Shown piece by piece: positions 1 through 10,370 of a stretch of DNA of 64,000 bases. Below the pieces are notes generated by a model that worked only from the letters and a program-made list of their open reading frames with translations, ran no database searches and had not been told where the DNA came from. The position numbers were made by a program, and so were the translations under genes. The DNA comes from Camellia lanceoleosa (Eukaryota; Streptophyta; Magnoliopsida; Ericales; Theaceae). Numbering within the stretch: the stretch's first letter is position 1; the number at the start of each line of letters is the position of its first letter. The DNA lies in the NCBI GenBank assembly GCA_025200525.1, contig CM045761.1:63644009-63708008 (forward strand), in the 5' to 3' direction.

Positions 1-497
1 GAGTTGAACTTCTTCATCTGGGGCAAATTCCCGCCTTCGAAGCGATCATAATCATCTCCAGCCCCTTTGTTGGAGTCTGGAAGGTCGGCTACTATTTTAT
101 AGGCAGTAGACCTCGGCTTAAGGTAGTAGACATAACCCTTTTCCTTAAGGTTCAGGGGGCACATTGTGTAGCAATATTGGATGTCGGCTAGAGTGATCCT
201 AACGTTCTCCTGCCGAGCTAAGGCTATTATTCCATTAAGTATCCTATAGGCGTTAATGGAAAGTTGCATGGGGTTCAGGGTGTAGTAATGAAGGACCTCG
301 CGGAAGAGGGGATCTAGAGGGAACCTAAGTCCACACTGGATGAAGGCTACCACAGGGAAAGGCATTTTATCACCATCGGGCATAATGGAGTCCTTCTCCT
401 CAGCTAGTCTAAGGTGGACATCCTCTGGTATGGAAAATTCTTGCCTAAAGTTTTGAAGCTTGGTTGGGGTATTGACTCTATCCCTCCACACACCCAT
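1..497 (-). CDS. Antisense ORF with Transposase_28-like domain, partial
   Basis: The minus strand is open from an ATG at 495-497 to the window edge, about 165 codons with no stop. The peptide has the pattern of the plant 'putative gypsy type transposon' family (Pfam Transposase_28): a CGLRFPLDPLFREVLHYY block followed by NPMQLSINAYRILNGI and a YYLKPR stretch. It is on the opposite strand to the LTR at 1410-1905. Known Tat-lineage gypsy elements carry just such an antisense extra ORF between pol and the 3' LTR, so I read it as that ORF rather than a transposase. Its role in the element is unknown. An in-frame stop lies upstream of the ATG. The C-terminus is off the window. Family is fairly certain; function is not. 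Confidence 0.65.
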   Translation of the reverse strand, partial: MGVWRDRVNTPTKLQNFRQEFSIPEDVHLRLAEEKDSIMPDGDKMPFPVVAFIQCGLRFPLDPLFREVLHYYTLNPMQLSINAYRILNGIIALARQENVRITLADIQYCYTMCPLNLKEKGYVYYLKPRSTAYKIVADLPDSNKGAGDDYDRFEGGNLPQMKKFN

Positions 498-1409
498 AGT
501 CTTGATATAAACAAGTGTTCGACTACGTAAATGAGAGTATTCCTAAAGGGCTCTTAGGACTTCTTAACCTCGTGTATGTTGGGGAAGTTGGTTTGATTTT
601 TCCTAAAAGATTGAAGGTTCTACAAAGAAATCCCAAGCCTAAATCTACGAATAATGAGTATGAAGGGAAGAAAATCTGGAAAACAGAAAGCAAAAAGAAG
701 TCTCAGATTCAAGAACACGAAAGAGTGGAAGGCCAAAACAGAGGTGAAACGGTACAAATATTCGCAGATAAACAAAATAATGAGATAAGGTACGTGATTT
801 ACAAATCGAATCTGAACAATCAAGTAACGAGAAATCTCAAACAAGCAAGAAGCGGGAAAAGAAGGAACGGTGGCTTACCGGAAAAAGGTGAGGCGGATGA
901 AGTCACGAGGTCGATAATGGACGCATGAAGAAGAGCTTGAGCTTCGCAGAAATGGCAGATGGAGGCAATTGCAGGGCTTCGGGCAAGAGTAATGGCAGAA
1001 TTGAAAGAGAAAAAGTTTTAAGAGAGAAAGAAAGCAAGGAGATTCAAAATACAAAAGTGAAGAGGAAAGAGAGAGGGAATCGTTTTTTCCAAAGTTTGAA
1101 ACGGCGGCAAAAAACAGCAATTATTACGCCTAGGGTAACGCATGCGTCAGACGGCGCGGGCAGAGAAAAGAAGGCTTGTAGGCGCGTCAATGGCACGGAC
1201 CAGTAAGAATGAAACGCGTCATCAGAACGATTGAAAAATGGTGTATGACAGCTCATACGCGTAAGGGAATTGATTTGAATCTGAAGAGGACATGCCATCC
1301 TGGAATGAATGATCTCGGCTAGAAAGTTCTTAGGCCGATGTACGAGAAAAAGTTCGAAGATAGGTTCCATCACCTAAGAATACCGAGGTAATAGAACCTA
1401 GGGGGCAGT
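498..1409 (+). other. Purine-rich spacer before the Tat 3' LTR
   Basis: No convincing gene. The plus strand from about 655 to 1100 is very A/G-rich, and the short ORFs here read as low-complexity Lys/Arg/Glu peptides. A purine run (AGGGGGCAG) at 1400-1408 directly precedes the LTR and fits a polypurine tract for plus-strand priming. Confidence 0.5.
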
Positions 1410-1905
1410 TGTAGGGATGTATTTTCTGAGTACCAACACGTGGCAAGGTGACGCCGGCATGTCAGCCGAGGTGCCACGTGTCCTGGTCGTGATGCCGAGG
1501 TGATCTCGGCTAGGCCGAGGTTATCTCCGAAGATATCGGAATCCGAGATAAGCGGATAAGGGACAAGAGTCCTAGAATGAAGAGGGAACTCAACCTGGAT
1601 ATAGGACAAGAGTCCTAGTTTGCGAGAAGACTTCAGCTTGGGTAAAGGTAGAACTCTTAGGGAGTTTATCCTGATCCCACTGGGGGTCCTAGATTAGCAG
1701 TAGTCCTAAGTCCATTAGGACCAGGCTCCTATTGGGACTAGGATTGTATTGGCTATAAAAGAGGGGCACCCCCATGGGTCTAAGGTATGTTTTTTATACT
1801 CCAGCTAGTGAGTTAAGTACTTGATTATCTTTGAGAGATATACTGACTTGATCGTCGGAGTGCCCCCGGGTGGAAGAACCACCATCGGAAACTTCTCTTC
1901 ATGCA
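1410..1905 (+). repeat. LTR of a Tat-like gypsy element (3' LTR)
   Basis: Begins TGTAGGGATG just after a purine tract. It has a TATA box (TATAAAAG, about 1754-1761), repeats of a GGACAAGAGTCCTAG-type motif near 1560-1620, and a GATCGTCGGAGTGCC stretch at about 1850-1866 of the kind seen near the 3' end of many plant gypsy LTRs. The exact right end is unclear (1900-1917) because no unambiguous CA plus target duplication can be read. The sequence to its right is transposase coding DNA on the other strand, so this end sits inside a MULE gene. Confidence 0.6.
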
Positions 1906-3681
1906 AGGTGACTGAAGGTGCCATCTATTCGCACTGTTCTATTTGAATCACTAAGGAGGGCAGTGTGGTCAGAAAATCACTCACACAGTAATAACAGGCC
2001 TACAACATCTGAATCCATCGATGACGGGTTTGAAAGACCAGAAAACAAAATGGAAGACGGGCATAATGGTTGTACCTCCAGTATATCTATGCTTCCATTG
2101 AACGATGGTGCCAGGATTAGATGTCTGTAATGCATGTATAAATTTAAGCAACTGCCTATATGATTCATCCCAATCCCCGAATACCATTCTAATTGCCTTT
2201 GCCCTTGCATGCCACGCCTTTTTGTATGATATACTGTAGTTCATGGTCTTTTTGATATCTTCAATGACATTCTTAATTGGTATATCAGGTTCATTCTGCA
2301 TATGACAATAAAATATGAGTTGGATTATTTTAGTGTGAACACTATAAAAAAACAAATATGTATATATATGTAAATATTTATTTTTTATACTCAACGCAAC
2401 TTGTCCCAAAAGATGAGAAGCAATGTAACTAGAGCTAATATTAGTGTGGTCCCTATTCATTCGTGGGTATAAACAATGGTGAGGACCCCTGTACTGCTTT
2501 ATTTCAAAAAGACCATGTTTCCTACTAACAGATGCACGTAACCACCAACTGCAATCGTACTTGCAAGTAGACACCCAAAGGTCTCGCTTGGAGGTTACGA
2601 CCTTATACTCTCGATTATTTGTTGCATGGTACAATTTCACAGGATGTATAAGTTGCTTCTTATCAACGAAAACCATCCATTTGTCCAACTCTGGATTTTC
2701 AGCGTTCCAGATTCAGTTACGGGGAACGACATCACGGCTACTCATGTCGAAATCACCACCTATGTAAATGTTCTCATAGAAAGGGATTTCAGCTCTAGGT
2801 GGAATGAGGGCATTTTCAGGGTCAACAGGAGCATCGACATTATCTTCTTCATCATCATCATCATCTGATCCGCCCAATAAATTTTCTTCATCACACATTT
2901 CATTCTCATCATCCTCTAGGGCGACATGAGGACCGTACATGTCATTGTCAGCAAACTGCACATAGTTTACCGTTTTTGCCATATTACCATCAACTTCAAC
3001 TAGAGTGGTATGATGGGTACAGGTGGGCACATCTTCTGTGTTATTTTGAAATTCATAATCATATCCACCACGTGAACTTGATTCAACACCATGGCCCTCA
3101 AATGTCTGTTGTGTGTAGCCCACTGCATAACATTGATCTGATGCATACATATGAGACTGAAATGCTATCGTGTCAATCCCATGTGTCAGCAATGTAGTGA
3201 ACGGACGAGATTCCATCTGTGTCATATTCGGGACATTCTGTATAACCTCCTTATCAATGTATACTTCCAAACAATTTGGTGGTTAGAAACTTGCACCGAT
3301 ACTTAATACGATGTTCAACACCTCATCGTCATTGATCGGTAATATCTTGTATTTGCTGATTGCTTGCCACTGGCGATAAGGATATCTACATTTGAAGTTC
3401 AATCGGACACTTTCCCCATAATTTACCACCTTGGACATGAACATCGCCTCCAAATTGCTAAGCGTGGTGCCAAGTTGCACCGCATATATCCATTTCGGCT
3501 CAGCATCATATGACACACCTTCATCAGAATCCCGAATTATGTTTCCCCCCAGTAGAAGATAATTGGAACAGTCTCCATATACTTGCTTCAATGAAACATA
3601 AAACATTAAAATATCAACAATATCAACAATATACCTATATCGGATTTTACTTCTAAAAGAATTATATGAATTTTCACTCAT
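1902..3681 (-). pseudogene. Mutator-like (MULE) transposase, N-terminal two thirds, broken
   Basis: One minus-strand frame runs from about 3681 to 1981 with in-frame stops at 3283-3285 and 2713-2715. In order: an N-terminal region (YPYRQWQAISKYKILPI); an acidic tract SDDDDDEEDN; the MuDR-type DNA-binding region (CKYDCSWWLRASV, then H-x-C in GPHHCLYPRMN); and the start of the MULE catalytic domain (SYKKAWHARAKAI, FGDWDESY, NPGTIVQWKH, FWSFKPVIDGFRCCRPVI). A non-coding interruption of about 80 bp at 2305-2390 looks like an intron or insertion. After a second short interruption (about 1932-1980) the expected IDGT motif resumes at 1917-1928 and stops where the LTR begins. The C-terminal half, with the SWIM finger, is missing. 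A dead gene split by a retrotransposon. Confidence 0.85.
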
Positions 3682-4590
3682 TCAATTACAATTACTTGTG
3701 AAGCAAGAACTTTATTTAAGTAATCAGCAATTATAATCCAACAATCATTATTGATTTTTTAATTAAAATATGAGTTAAAATAATTATTATGTTTTGGATT
3801 TTTTAGCTTTTTAAAAAAAATGCTTACAACACATAAAGAATGTTGGTTTGTTTTGACATAACTGTATATGAAACTCCTATGTTCTGCTTTTTTCATTATT
3901 TATTACAATTAACATCATGCTCTTGTGCACGATAAATGTAAATTTTTCTTTTTCCATGTTTCTTCTTCTTTGGTTTGGTAATATTTCAGTGTTGATTTGA
4001 TTTGATTTTTTTTAATTAACCTGCTTTTATTTTTGCATTGGTTATTTGAATTTGTTTAAACGGACACTTGATTGAAGGAAGTTCTAGGAGTCAAAAGACA
4101 ATTTATATTTTCCTATAAGTGATATTTTCATATAAAAATCAGCCCTCTCATTTTTGTCAATTTATATTTTCCAGGGTAGAAGGAAGTCTAGAGGTAACAC
4201 ATTACTTGAACACCACTAAACATTACTTCAATTTATATTTTCTCCATTTTTTTTTCTCTCTATTTGTTTTTTATAATTGTTTATTTTCTCATTTTTGTTT
4301 ACTTATTTTTTTTCATACAAAACAAGGGCTAAGGTTTCATCTGTACGTGGAGTTTTTTTTACTCCCAATGTAGAGACTCGCATCTTTTCTGCGTGAAAGT
4401 TCTTTTTCTACTCCCTATGTGAAGAATGTCACGTTTAAAAATAAAACAAAAAAAAAAAAAAAAAAAAAAGAGGCTCCTTGCATACAATCACTATCACATT
4501 TAATATTTGCTTAAGGATTCATCAAAAACTATCTACAAATTTAAATATAAAATTATAAATTCATAAAATTACAAATTATAAATTTGTTTT
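3682..4590. other. AT-rich DNA, no gene seen
   Basis: Non-coding, T-rich tracts and a poly-A run at about 4448-4468. The ORF at 4119-4373 is low-complexity Phe/Leu-rich and not convincing. Confidence 0.6.
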
Positions 4591-4855
4591 AAAAAGGGTA
4601 TACCATTTAGCATGAAATTATTTGGTTCTTAAAAATACATTTATTAGTGGCATGAAATTTTTACATTATAGTGTATACTAAATATATTTTTATTTTCATT
4701 TTTGCCAACAAATGAATATAAACATGTTTAAAATATTGGACAAATTACAAAAAAAAACTCCAGTCCATCTCAATATAAACTCGAAAATTTTAATTTCATC
4801 AATTTAAATTTTGAACTTCATTCTGTGTCACAACCTACACTCATGTCCATCTCAA
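4591..4855 (+). repeat. Direct repeat R1, copy 1
   Basis: About 265 bp, starting at GTATACCATTTAGCATG and ending ATGTCCATCTCA. It matches 5584-5847 closely, with scattered substitutions and small indels. Confidence 0.85.
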
Positions 4856-5583
4856 TTTAAATTTTTATTTCTCACCTCTCCATCTCTCTCACATTAAATA
4901 AAATATTTGTTTCAATCTTATTACCAATCATTTACCATCAAAAAAATTGTCAATATAATTTAATTTTGACAAATTAATCAACTTCAAAAATAAAAAAATA
5001 AAAACTCGAGTTGATGAGCAGTTTGAGTTTAACTCGGGTCAAACTTGCGTAAACAACCTCAAGTTACAATTCGGCCTTGTGTGGGCCTAGACAACTCTAA
5101 ACACAACTCAGGCTGAGCTTAGATAACCTCTTAACTTGCCTGGACCCACTGGTAAGAACCAATCCAATTTTAATATTACATTTGAGGCTCTTTTCTAGAT
5201 TTTGGAACTTAAAGGGGTGTTAAGGTAAAATTGAACCAAAAGCTCCAAATTTGATTATTATTATTATAATTATTTTTTACTAGTATTCACTCTTTTGCTC
5301 TTTTCTCTCTCTCTGCACTTTAAATTTTTCTCTTTTTACACTTTGAATCTTGGTATGAGGCCAGAACTTGTTTAAAAGCTTACTTTCGGGGATTTAATTT
5401 AGATATAAATTTAACCAATAATTACCACTATTTAATTACCATTTACTTTCGGGGATTTCATTTCCACTATTTAATTACCAATAATTACCTATAATTCAAA
5501 CCCTAATTGTCTCTACTATTTAATGATGACATTAGACATTTGGTAATGAATTACTATCATGTGAAGACCAAAATTTTATTTTT
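4856..5583. other. Spacer between the R1 repeats
   Basis: Non-coding. At 5000-5160 there is a short GC-richer stretch (AACTCGAGTTGATGAG and so on) resembling one arm of a foldback element. A motif TTACTTTCGGGGATTT occurs twice, at about 5382 and 5443, each followed by CCACTATTTAATTACC or a close variant. No gene seen. Confidence 0.5.
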
Positions 5584-5847
5584 AAAAAAAGTATACCATT
5601 TAGCATGAAATTATTTGGTTCTTAAAAATACATTTATTCCTGGCATGAAAGTTTTACATTACAGTGTATACTGAATATATTTTTATTTTCATTTTTGCCA
5701 ACAAATGAACATAAACATGTTTAAAATATTGGACAAATTACAAACAAAAACTCTAGTCCATCTCAATTTAAACTCCAAAATTTTAATTTTATCATTTAAA
5801 TTTTGAACTTCATTCTGTGTCACAACCTATACTCATGTCCATCTCAG
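5584..5847 (+). repeat. Direct repeat R1, copy 2
   Basis: Second copy of the 265 bp repeat, same orientation, start-to-start distance about 993 bp. It could be an old segmental tandem duplication or the ends of a small non-autonomous LTR element. No TG...CA ends, primer site or target duplication could be read to decide. Confidence 0.85.
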
Positions 5848-6724
5848 TTACTTTGTTTAACAATTTTTTTTATTTTTTTTATTTTTTTTTAATTACATGT
5901 GGCAATATATTATTTACTCTTTTTAACTTCTTGTAAAACCACTTTTAAACTTGATCATACTAGATCACAAACTATCCTAACCATCCATTTAAATATGACT
6001 TTGCACCTCACACAATGGATAACCTCTCTCTCCTTCCCCATCTTGTCCAGCATTGCAACCCATCTGTTTCTTGCTATAGCCTAACGCCGTCAAAACCCAC
6101 GCTGCCTCTACAATCATCCTCCCCTCCCCCTTGCCCCACAACCCATCGCCACCCTCTAAATGCACTGTTACAGTTTAAAAACCTGGTTCCATTTCTTTTG
6201 GTAAAAATACTTCCCTCAAAAAATAACTTTTGGAAATTTTCTTTCATTTAAGACTACTCATCTAGATAGTCTATTTCGCTTCACATGGAAATTTGGGAAT
6301 AATCATCAATTATCTTCAATAAGATTTGGAAAGATACATCCCATGTTACATATTTATTTTTGTTGTCTTGGAAGAAATTGTTTCCCAACAAAACATATAA
6401 AACATACAGAGAGGCATATTCAAGTAAAAAGTTTTCAGCTTAGTATAAAATTAAACTCTCCATAAACAGTGAATTTTTTTTAAAATGCATTCTTTACCAT
6501 TCATAAATTTTAAGTATGTATGTGGATCAACTAAAGTTTACTATACAAGCTTAAATTGATAAAATTAAAATTCGGGTTGACATGTTAAAATTCTAGTTTG
6601 CCGGACAAACATTACATAAGACATAACCGAACATGTAAAATAATGTCATAATTAAAAAAAAAAATGATAATAATAACTAAAGATGTATAATAAAACGTGT
6701 GTATCATAAAATTTTCTTAATATA
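5848..6724. other. AT-rich DNA, no gene seen
   Basis: The overlapping small ORFs at 5899-6251 are Pro/Ser/Leu-rich with no recognisable domain. The rest is AT-rich. Confidence 0.5.
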
Positions 6725-7015
6725 TTAATGTTACACCAATAGGCACCAATGGTCCTACATGGTCTTTCTATTTCCAAAGCTGCTTTTTTTTTTTTTTTTT
6801 TTGACTTGAGGTGATATGCAATGTTACATCAATAGGCACCAATTGTCCCACATGGCTTGCTATTCACGGAGCTCAATTTTTTATTTTTTTTAATTTCTTT
6901 TTTTGTTAACATGAGATGATATACTGAACGGTATAAGAAATAGTAAATGTAGCATTTCTTATAATTTTACTGCGATATTACACTAATAGGCCCCAATTTT
7001 TTTTCAAAGCTCAAG
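6725..7015 (+). repeat. Three imperfect copies of a TTACACCAATAGGC unit
   Basis: Motif TTACAYYAATAGGCMCCAAT starts near 6731, 6822 and 6974. The first two copies also share a following CCTACATGG/CCCACATGG and a Trp-like T-rich tail. Old, diverged, irregularly spaced tandem repeat. Confidence 0.6.
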
Positions 7016-7059
7016 TCAATTACGAGCAATTGGTCTAATAGTTTCTTCAAACATCTTGT

Positions 7060-7445
7060 GTTGAACTCAATTTTTTATGAAAATTGAATTTTTTTACTTT
7101 TTAGTAATTTTTTAAATATTTTAATTAAGATTTTTACTTTTTAGATGCAATTAATCTATTTATACGTAAAAAGTAAATTATTTGTGAGAAAATATTTTAA
7201 AAAATTAATAAATATACAAAAATATAAAAATGTAATGAATTTTTGTATTTTTATATTTTTAGTATTTAGTGAATTTTTTCATAAATATTATTCTTTTTAA
7301 GTGTATTTATATAAGGTATATCTAAAAATTAAAAACAATTATTTAAAATATTAAAAAACTTCATTCAAAATAATATATATATATATATGAAAAATAAAAA
7401 TAAAAACTCAATTTTTATAAAATATATTCAAACCAAACATAGGTA
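7060..7445. mobile_element. AT-rich foldback MITE, family M1
   Basis: An extremely AT-rich inverted structure: the left half has TTTGTGAGAAAATATTTTAA and the right half its approximate complement around TTTTTTCATAAATATT. The right edge reads CAAACCAAACATAGG. The overall composition and edge resemble the element at 57048-57470. Target duplications were not resolved. Confidence 0.4.
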
Positions 7446-7892
7446 TTTAGATTATTTTTACATATTTTACCCAATTTTAATGGACATTATCAAAGTCCAA
7501 GATAAGCAATACTGTAGATATTTTGCCTAACCTTCTCTTAACTAAACTATATTTAGAACATCTCAACCCTAACCCTAATTTCACAATTTTAACAATAAGT
7601 TCTGATTTCACAATTCAAAACTCTAACCCTAATTTTTGATTTCATATTCAATTGAAAACCCTAGAACATTTTCACAATTCAAAACCACAAAATTTTACCA
7701 ATTCAAAACCATAATTTCAATTCACAAAACTTATTCTACCCACATTGACATCAATTTCAATTCACAACATTTTCACATTCTCAAACCCTATTCTACCAAC
7801 ATTTTCATCAATTCACAACCATTTTCACATTCACAAACTCTATTCTACCCACATTCACATTTCACAAACACAATAAACACATATAAAATTCA
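7446..7892 (+). repeat. Degenerate TTCACAATTC / CCTATTCTACCCACATT repeats
   Basis: Short motifs TTTCACAATTCAAAAC and CTATTCTACCCACATT recur irregularly from 7580 to 7870. Two CCCTAA copies at 7566-7577 and single copies later are telomere-like but too few to be an interstitial telomere. The ORF here is just the reading of these repeats. Confidence 0.5.
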
Positions 7893-8060
7893 ACTGAGAG
7901 AGAGACAGATAGGCATACCAGAGAGAGAGAGAGCAAAAAATGTGAGAGAGAGAGAGAGCAGATACCCACGGACGGAGAGAGAGAGTGAGAGCAGAGAGAG
8001 AGTGTGAGACCAGAGAGAGCGCGAGAGCGAGAGCTAAGAGAGCGAGAGCAAAGAGCAACA
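7893..8060 (+). repeat. GA-rich microsatellite
   Basis: Interrupted (GA)n and GAGAGC-type repeats over about 165 bp. The ORFs on both strands here are repeat translations (Arg/Glu or Ser/Leu). Confidence 0.9.
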
Positions 8061-8070
8061 CAACAGATCG

Positions 8071-8490
8071 GGTAAAAAGCGAAGTGTAAAAAGCGTGGTT
8101 ACAAATGAGGAGGGTGAGGTATTTTGTATAAGTTGTAAAAGCGTGATTATGAACCACACTTTCATTTAAAATTCGATTTTGGTTAAAAGCGTGGTTATCA
8201 TCCACGCTTTATATAGTGAACAATAAACTCATGGTTCGGAACCACGTTTTATGCACAAAAAAATATATTTAAAAACGTGACTAGGAAGAACGCTTTCTGT
8301 TAAAAAGCGTAGTTTATAACCACGTTTTATGAAAAAAACCATTTAGTTAAAAACATAATTTGTAACCATGTCTTCTTAATTAAAAACGTGATTTGTAACT
8401 ATGCTTTTTCGATTTTACAAAATTTCCGCGCGAGGGCCACAACAACGGTGAAAGCGTGGTTCACAACTATGTTTTAGCTGAGTTTGGGAA
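8071..8490 (+). repeat. Array of AAAAGCGTGGTT hairpin units
   Basis: About eight to nine diverged units in which AAAAGCGTGGTT (or AAAACGTGATT) is followed within 5-15 bases by its inverted partner AACCACGCTTT (or a variant), so each unit of about 45-55 bp can fold on itself. Clear pairs are at 8136-8163, 8186-8212, 8230-8253, 8303-8332, 8346-8374 and 8382-8409. Such motif clusters are typical of subterminal regions of DNA transposons, especially CACTA elements, but no CACTA terminus was found beside it. Confidence 0.65.
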
Positions 8491-8564
8491 ATACGTCCAA
8501 ACTAGACCTAGTCTGGGAAATAGGCTGCTATTTTGCATTAGTTTGGGAAAAGGCCCAGAATCAT

Positions 8565-8807
8565 TTGCTATAAATTGCATCAAGAGAGACCAACAAAGAT
8601 GCTTCGTAGATCTAGATGCAAATTCAACAATCTTTCAATTAAGATGGAGTTTTAATGTTAGCTTGTCCATCACCCCTCTTCATTTTCAGGAACAAAAACC
8701 TGATAATATCCCCAAATACAAATTGTAAGACCTAGGGCCCTATGTCGTCATCTCCAAGTATATTAGTACATAATGAAATAAACCTGGAAGAAAATAATTC
8801 AATACCA
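8565..8807 (-). other. Probable 3' UTR of PHF5A
   Basis: Unique-looking sequence between the stop codon of the PHF5A gene and the repeat array. AATTGAAAG/AATATAC-like AT-rich motifs are present but no clear AATAAA is placed well, so the polyadenylation site is not fixed. A TTTCCCAAACT motif recurs three times near 8474-8550, which suggests that the transposon-derived flank begins there. Confidence 0.4.
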
Positions 8808-9140
8808 TCACCTTTTCTTAAACCCATATTTTTTTCGTTCATAGAACAGATCTGTTTTGGCACTCCCCAAATTGACAATTTTTGGACAACCGTCCCTATC
8901 TTTCTCCTGCTGCGTGCACTCTTTGCAATAGTAGGCATCAGAAATTCCCACTCCTCCACAGATAACACAGCGGCCCTGAAACGATCCATAGTTGCACTCA
9001 TCACAAACTCGCACGAGTGTGCAAGGACGCACATAGGAGTCACAAATTACGCACTTCCCATCACACTTCTCACATAATCGTCCAATGGCAATACCTGGTT
9101 GCTTCCTGCACATAATCAAATCAGGGTGATGCTTAGCCAT
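8808..9140 (-). CDS. PHF5A: PHF5A / Rds3 splicing factor (SF3b 14b subunit)
   Basis: An intact 110-residue ORF, ATG at 9138-9140 and TGA at 8808-8810. The protein is the near-invariant PHD-finger-like PHF5A: it starts [14 protein letters not shown] and ends [11 protein letters not shown], with thirteen cysteines (11, 23, 26, 30, 33, 40, 46, 49, 58, 61, 72, 75, 85) that form the three-zinc knot in the known family. Tyr36, which lines the branch-point adenosine pocket in the human protein, is conserved. In the family it joins SF3B1 in the U2 snRNP SF3b complex in the nucleus and helps recognise the branch point. Length equals that of animal and yeast relatives. Single coding exon; a leader intron precedes it. 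No defect seen, so probably a functional gene. Confidence 0.97.
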   Translation of the reverse strand: MAKHHPDLIMCRKQPGIAIGRLCEKCDGKCVICDSYVRPCTLVRVCDECNYGSFQGRCVICGGVGISDAYYCKECTQQEKDRDGCPKIVNLGSAKTDLFYERKKYGFKKR

Positions 9141-9187
9141 GCTTTCTGCAACAAGTTGTTAGATCCCGAACTTGATGGTAACCTGCA
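9141..9187 (-). other. PHF5A 5' UTR segment with splice acceptor
   Basis: On the minus strand a T-rich stretch ends in TTTGTTGCAG with the AG at 9183-9184, followed by a 42 nt leader and the ATG. This is a textbook plant 3' splice site placed just before the start codon, so the promoter and first exon lie at higher coordinates. Candidate leaders are near 14.1-14.29 kb and, less likely, 22.1-22.4 kb. Confidence 0.6.
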
Positions 9188-9730
9188 ACAAACTACCAAA
9201 CAATTAATTAACAATAAGTCAGGAAAGATGACAAAGGTAAATAAGGTGTTGGTCATCAAACAGAATCAAATATAAAAATTTTGGTAGATGCTCTTCCAAT
9301 GGTAAACACAACACAAGGATAGTTATCATTTCTCCCTTCCTCTACCAAAAAAATATCCAATGCTATTGCTAGGAGTCTGGGACCTGACAATTGTTACTCA
9401 AAAGTTCAGTGAGAATTCAGAGTCTGTAGACAAGCAAGTCATTTTAAGCCTTGCACCTGCCACACTTCAGGATCATAAATTGATCTCAACTCATAGTTCA
9501 GGATCATGACCTGTCCTACTATGTCAGATCTATCAATATAAATATTCTTTTTGACCAAATAAAGAACATAGGGAAAAGAAGCAAATACTCCACAATTTAA
9601 GTCATATTAATCTTGCACTTTTTTCATAGTTTTCTTCAAACTGAACTTAAATTATCAACCAATCCTTCCATATAATCGAGACGAATCAAGATTAAACACA
9701 AACTTCTCTAAATGCTTATACACTCTACGG
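9188..9730. other. No gene seen (probable PHF5A leader intron)
   Basis: AT-rich, no ORF of note. It lies upstream of the splice acceptor on the minus strand and would be intron sequence if the leader intron is long. Confidence 0.4.
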
Positions 9731-9942
9731 TAGTATTTGGTTCACTAGAATAAAACAGAATGGAATGATCATTCTAACAAAATGTCCATTCTCTGTTTGG
9801 TTAGACTAAAAAAGTGATGACAAAATGTATTACAAATGAACTAATCTTTCATCATTTTAAAGGAATAGTTATTCCATAGGAAAACCTAAAGAATCACTAT
9901 TTCATTCCATCCCTTCTCATTCCAATGAACCAACTAGAGCAT
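9731..9942. mobile_element. MITE family M2, copy 1
   Basis: About 210 bp with inverted ends: left GTATTTGGTTCACTAGAAT, right complement of CATTCCAATGAACCAACTAG. The interior is rich in GGAATGATCATTC and ATTCCAT motifs. A diverged copy lies at about 19475-19695. Target duplications not resolved. Confidence 0.6.
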
Positions 9943-9967
9943 AAAGGTAAGGAACATGAGAAGAAAC

Positions 9968-10370
9968 CTAAGAAGCATGGACATAGACACATGACACGGA
10001 TATAACACGGACACGCCAACATGTCAATTTAAAAAAAAAAATAGGATATGACACGTGAGGATCAAGCATAAAATATATAAAGTTATATATTTATTGTATG
10101 TCATATATTTATGAATATATCATTCAAAGACAATAAAAAAAACAATTGCAATATGACACTAATTCTTATAAATTTATATGGTTTTTCTTTTATTATTGTT
10201 TCTTAAGTTATTTTGTTCAAACTTATAATTAGTTATTAGACACGTGTGTCCTCCAAGTGCCCAAGATTTTCAAAAACAATTAAAAAATAGGACACGTTTT
10301 GACGAGTGTCAAAGAGTGTTGGTATCCGACATGAACACGTCACCTTCTTGAAAGTGTCCGTACTTCTTAG
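9968..10370. mobile_element. MITE family M3 with 8-bp target duplication
   Basis: 403 bp. Ends are inverted: CTAAGAAGCATGGACA at the left and the complement of TGTCCGTACTTCTTAG at the right. The direct repeat GAAGAAAC flanks it at 9960-9967 and 10371-10378. An 8-bp duplication is the hAT superfamily signature. The interior is GACACG-rich near both ends and has no ORF. Confidence 0.8.

Noticed and set aside
515..1206. Three overlapping plus/minus ORFs of 80-137 residues
   Set aside because: They read through a purine-rich spacer; peptides are low-complexity Lys/Arg/Glu or Ser/Leu/Phe with no domain.
7565..7640. CCCTAA copies as an interstitial telomere
   Set aside because: Only two adjacent units plus scattered singles; not enough for a telomeric tract.
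7636..8205. ORFs of 123 and 116 residues on opposite strands
   Set aside because: Both are translations of the TTCACAATTC and GAGAGA repeats.
8732..9077. ORFs overlapping PHF5A in other frames
   Set aside because: Shadows of the highly conserved PHF5A coding strand.
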